Program-made: the position numbers and the translations under genes
DNA from: Streptomyces sp. BV286
Lineage (GTDB): Bacteria; Actinomycetota; Actinomycetes; Streptomycetales; Streptomycetaceae
Direction: 5' to 3'
Length of the DNA stretch: 64,000 bases
Assembly: GCF_019090165.1 (NCBI RefSeq)
Contig: NZ_JAHRIB010000028.1
Span: 1 to 64,000 of the forward strand
Notes under the pieces: generated by a model
The model's database searches: none
Told to the model about the DNA's origin: nothing
What the model saw: the letters and a program-made list of their open reading frames with translations, nothing else
In this document: positions 60,582-64,000 of the stretch, in pieces
Numbering within the stretch: position 1 is the stretch's first letter
Layout: each line of letters begins with the position of its first letter

Positions 60582-61860
60582 CGCCGCCGCACCGGCGCGC
60601 GGTGATCACCGGAGTGGGAACCGTCGCGCCGGGCGGACCCGGTCGGGAGGCCTACTGGGACCTGCTCACCGCCGGCCGCACCGCGACTCGCCGCATCAGC
60701 CTGTTCGACGCGACGGGATTCCGCTCCCAGGTCGCCGCCGAGTGCGACTTCGACCCGCTCGCGGCCGGACTCGGCCCGCAGGAGGCGCGCCGGATGGACC
60801 GGGCCGGCCAGTTCGCCGTCGTCGCCGCCCGCGAGGCCGTCGCGGACAGCGGCATCGAACTGCCGGGCGCCGACCCGGAAAGGATCGCCGTGAGCATCGG
60901 CAGTGCCGTCGGCTGCACCATGGGCCTCGAAGAGGAGTACGCCGTGCTCTCCGACGGCGGCCGGAACTGGCTGGTCGACCACAGCTACGGCGTCCCCCAC
61001 CTGTACGGCCACATGGTGCCCAGCACCCTCGCCGTCGAGGTGGCCCGGCAGGCCGGGGCCGAAGGGCCGGTGACCCTGATCTCCACCGGCTGCACCTCGG
61101 GCCTGGACGCCATCGGGTACGGCGTCCAGCTCATCGAGGAGGGCACCGCCGACGTCGTACTGGCGGGTGCTACCGACGCTCCGCTGTCGCCGATCACCTC
61201 CGCCTGCTTCGACGCCATCAAGGCCACCACCGCCAACAACGACGACCCCGAGCACGCCTCCCGGCCCTTCGACGGACGGCGGGACGGCTTCGTGCTGGGC
61301 GAGGGCTCCGCCGTCATGGTGATCGAGGAGCTGGAGTCCGCCAGGCGCCGCGGCGCCACCGTGTACGCCGAGATCCTCGGCTTCGCCGGCCGCAGCAATG
61401 CCTTCCACATGACCGGCCTCAAACCCGACGGCCGGGAGATGGCCGAGGCCATCCGGGTCGCCCTGGACCGGGCGCGGCTGGACCCGGGCGACATCGACTA
61501 CATCAACGCGCACGGCTCGGGCACCAAGCAGAACGACCGGCACGAGACCGCCGCGTTCAAGCGCAGCCTCGGTGCGCGCGCCCACGAAGTGCCGATCAGC
61601 TCCATCAAGTCGATGATCGGGCACTCCCTGGGCGCCATCGGCTCACTGGAGGTCGCCGCCTGCGCTCTCGCCCTGCGTCACCAGGTCGTCCCGCCGACCG
61701 CCAACCTGTCCACACCCGACCCCGAGTGCGACCTCGACTACGTACCGGTGACGGCGCGGGAACACCGCATGGACCGGGTGCTCAGCGTGGGCAGTGGCTT
61801 CGGCGGCTTCCAGACGGCGATGGTGCTGGGCCGGCCCACGGCCTCGCGGAAGGAGGCCGC

Positions 61861-61864
<4 letters not shown>
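60578..61864 (+). CDS. Type II PKS ketosynthase KS-alpha
   Basis: KS-alpha joins malonyl units onto the ACP-bound chain by decarboxylative Claisen condensation as a heterodimer with KS-beta. It has 428 residues. The active-site Cys172 lies in [15 protein letters not shown], His312 in NAHGSGT, Lys344 and His349 in [11 protein letters not shown], completing the catalytic set. ATG 60578 overlaps the cupin stop, and the stop overlaps the KS-beta start (ATGA), as is usual for the translationally coupled pair. Confidence 0.97.

Positions 61865-64000
<2,136 letters not shown>

Overview
This window is high-GC chromosomal DNA from a Streptomyces. The evidence is the strong G/C bias at third codon positions, frequent GTG starts, ATGA/TGATG stop-start overlaps, and the gene order dnaX - purD - purC - lsrL - purSQL - purF - purM - vdh - bldC - hrpA, which is the conserved core layout of that genus. 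The species cannot be named from the sequence.

Left part (1-34,000), core genome. It holds the 3' end of dnaX, then seven purine-synthesis genes (purD, purC, purS, purQ, purL, purF, purM) spaced among housekeeping genes. A two-component system and ABC exporter module (7,633-11,434) lies between two identical tRNA-Gly(GCC) genes, each followed by a look-alike terminator. Next to it is a very divergent tRNA-Gly(UCC) whose D-loop and T-arm depart from the elongator pattern. After that come an Lsr2-type nucleoid protein, a palindrome-preceded ArsR-like repressor, an M23 peptidase, a META-domain lipoprotein, valine dehydrogenase, the developmental regulator BldC, the RNA helicase HrpA, a YhgE/Pip-like membrane protein, two identical tRNA-Asp genes and a tRNA-Phe. 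Between purM and the DUF3073 gene is a tandem array of a roughly 30-bp repeat that recurs singly twice more.

Right part (34,466 to the right edge), a type II polyketide biosynthetic cluster that runs off the window. The core operon is a TcmI-type cyclase, a WhiE-ORFII-type cupin, KS-alpha, KS-beta (chain-length factor, Cys to Gln), ACP and a TcmN/WhiE-ORFVI-type aromatase fused to an SDR ketoreductase. Upstream are a SARP activator, an asparagine-synthetase-type amide synthase lacking the glutaminase Cys2, an anthrone-oxygenase-like membrane protein, an F420-type reductase, four flavin hydroxylases, a berberine-bridge-type flavin oxidase, three O-methyltransferase-like genes, a tandem-fused SnoaL protein, two tandem quinone oxidoreductases, a 14-TM exporter and a MarR regulator. 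This set suggests a heavily oxidised, O-methylated, amide-bearing pentangular polyphenol or xanthone. That product class is inference.

Five promoters inside the cluster share one architecture: heptamers with TCGA or CCGA cores repeated every 11 bp, then exactly 9 bp, then a -10-like hexamer (CAGGGT twice, CAGGTT, CATCGT, TTGCAT). I read these as the binding sites of the cluster's SARP, which would tie the PKS core, the amide synthase group, two oxygenase units and a GNAT gene into one regulon.
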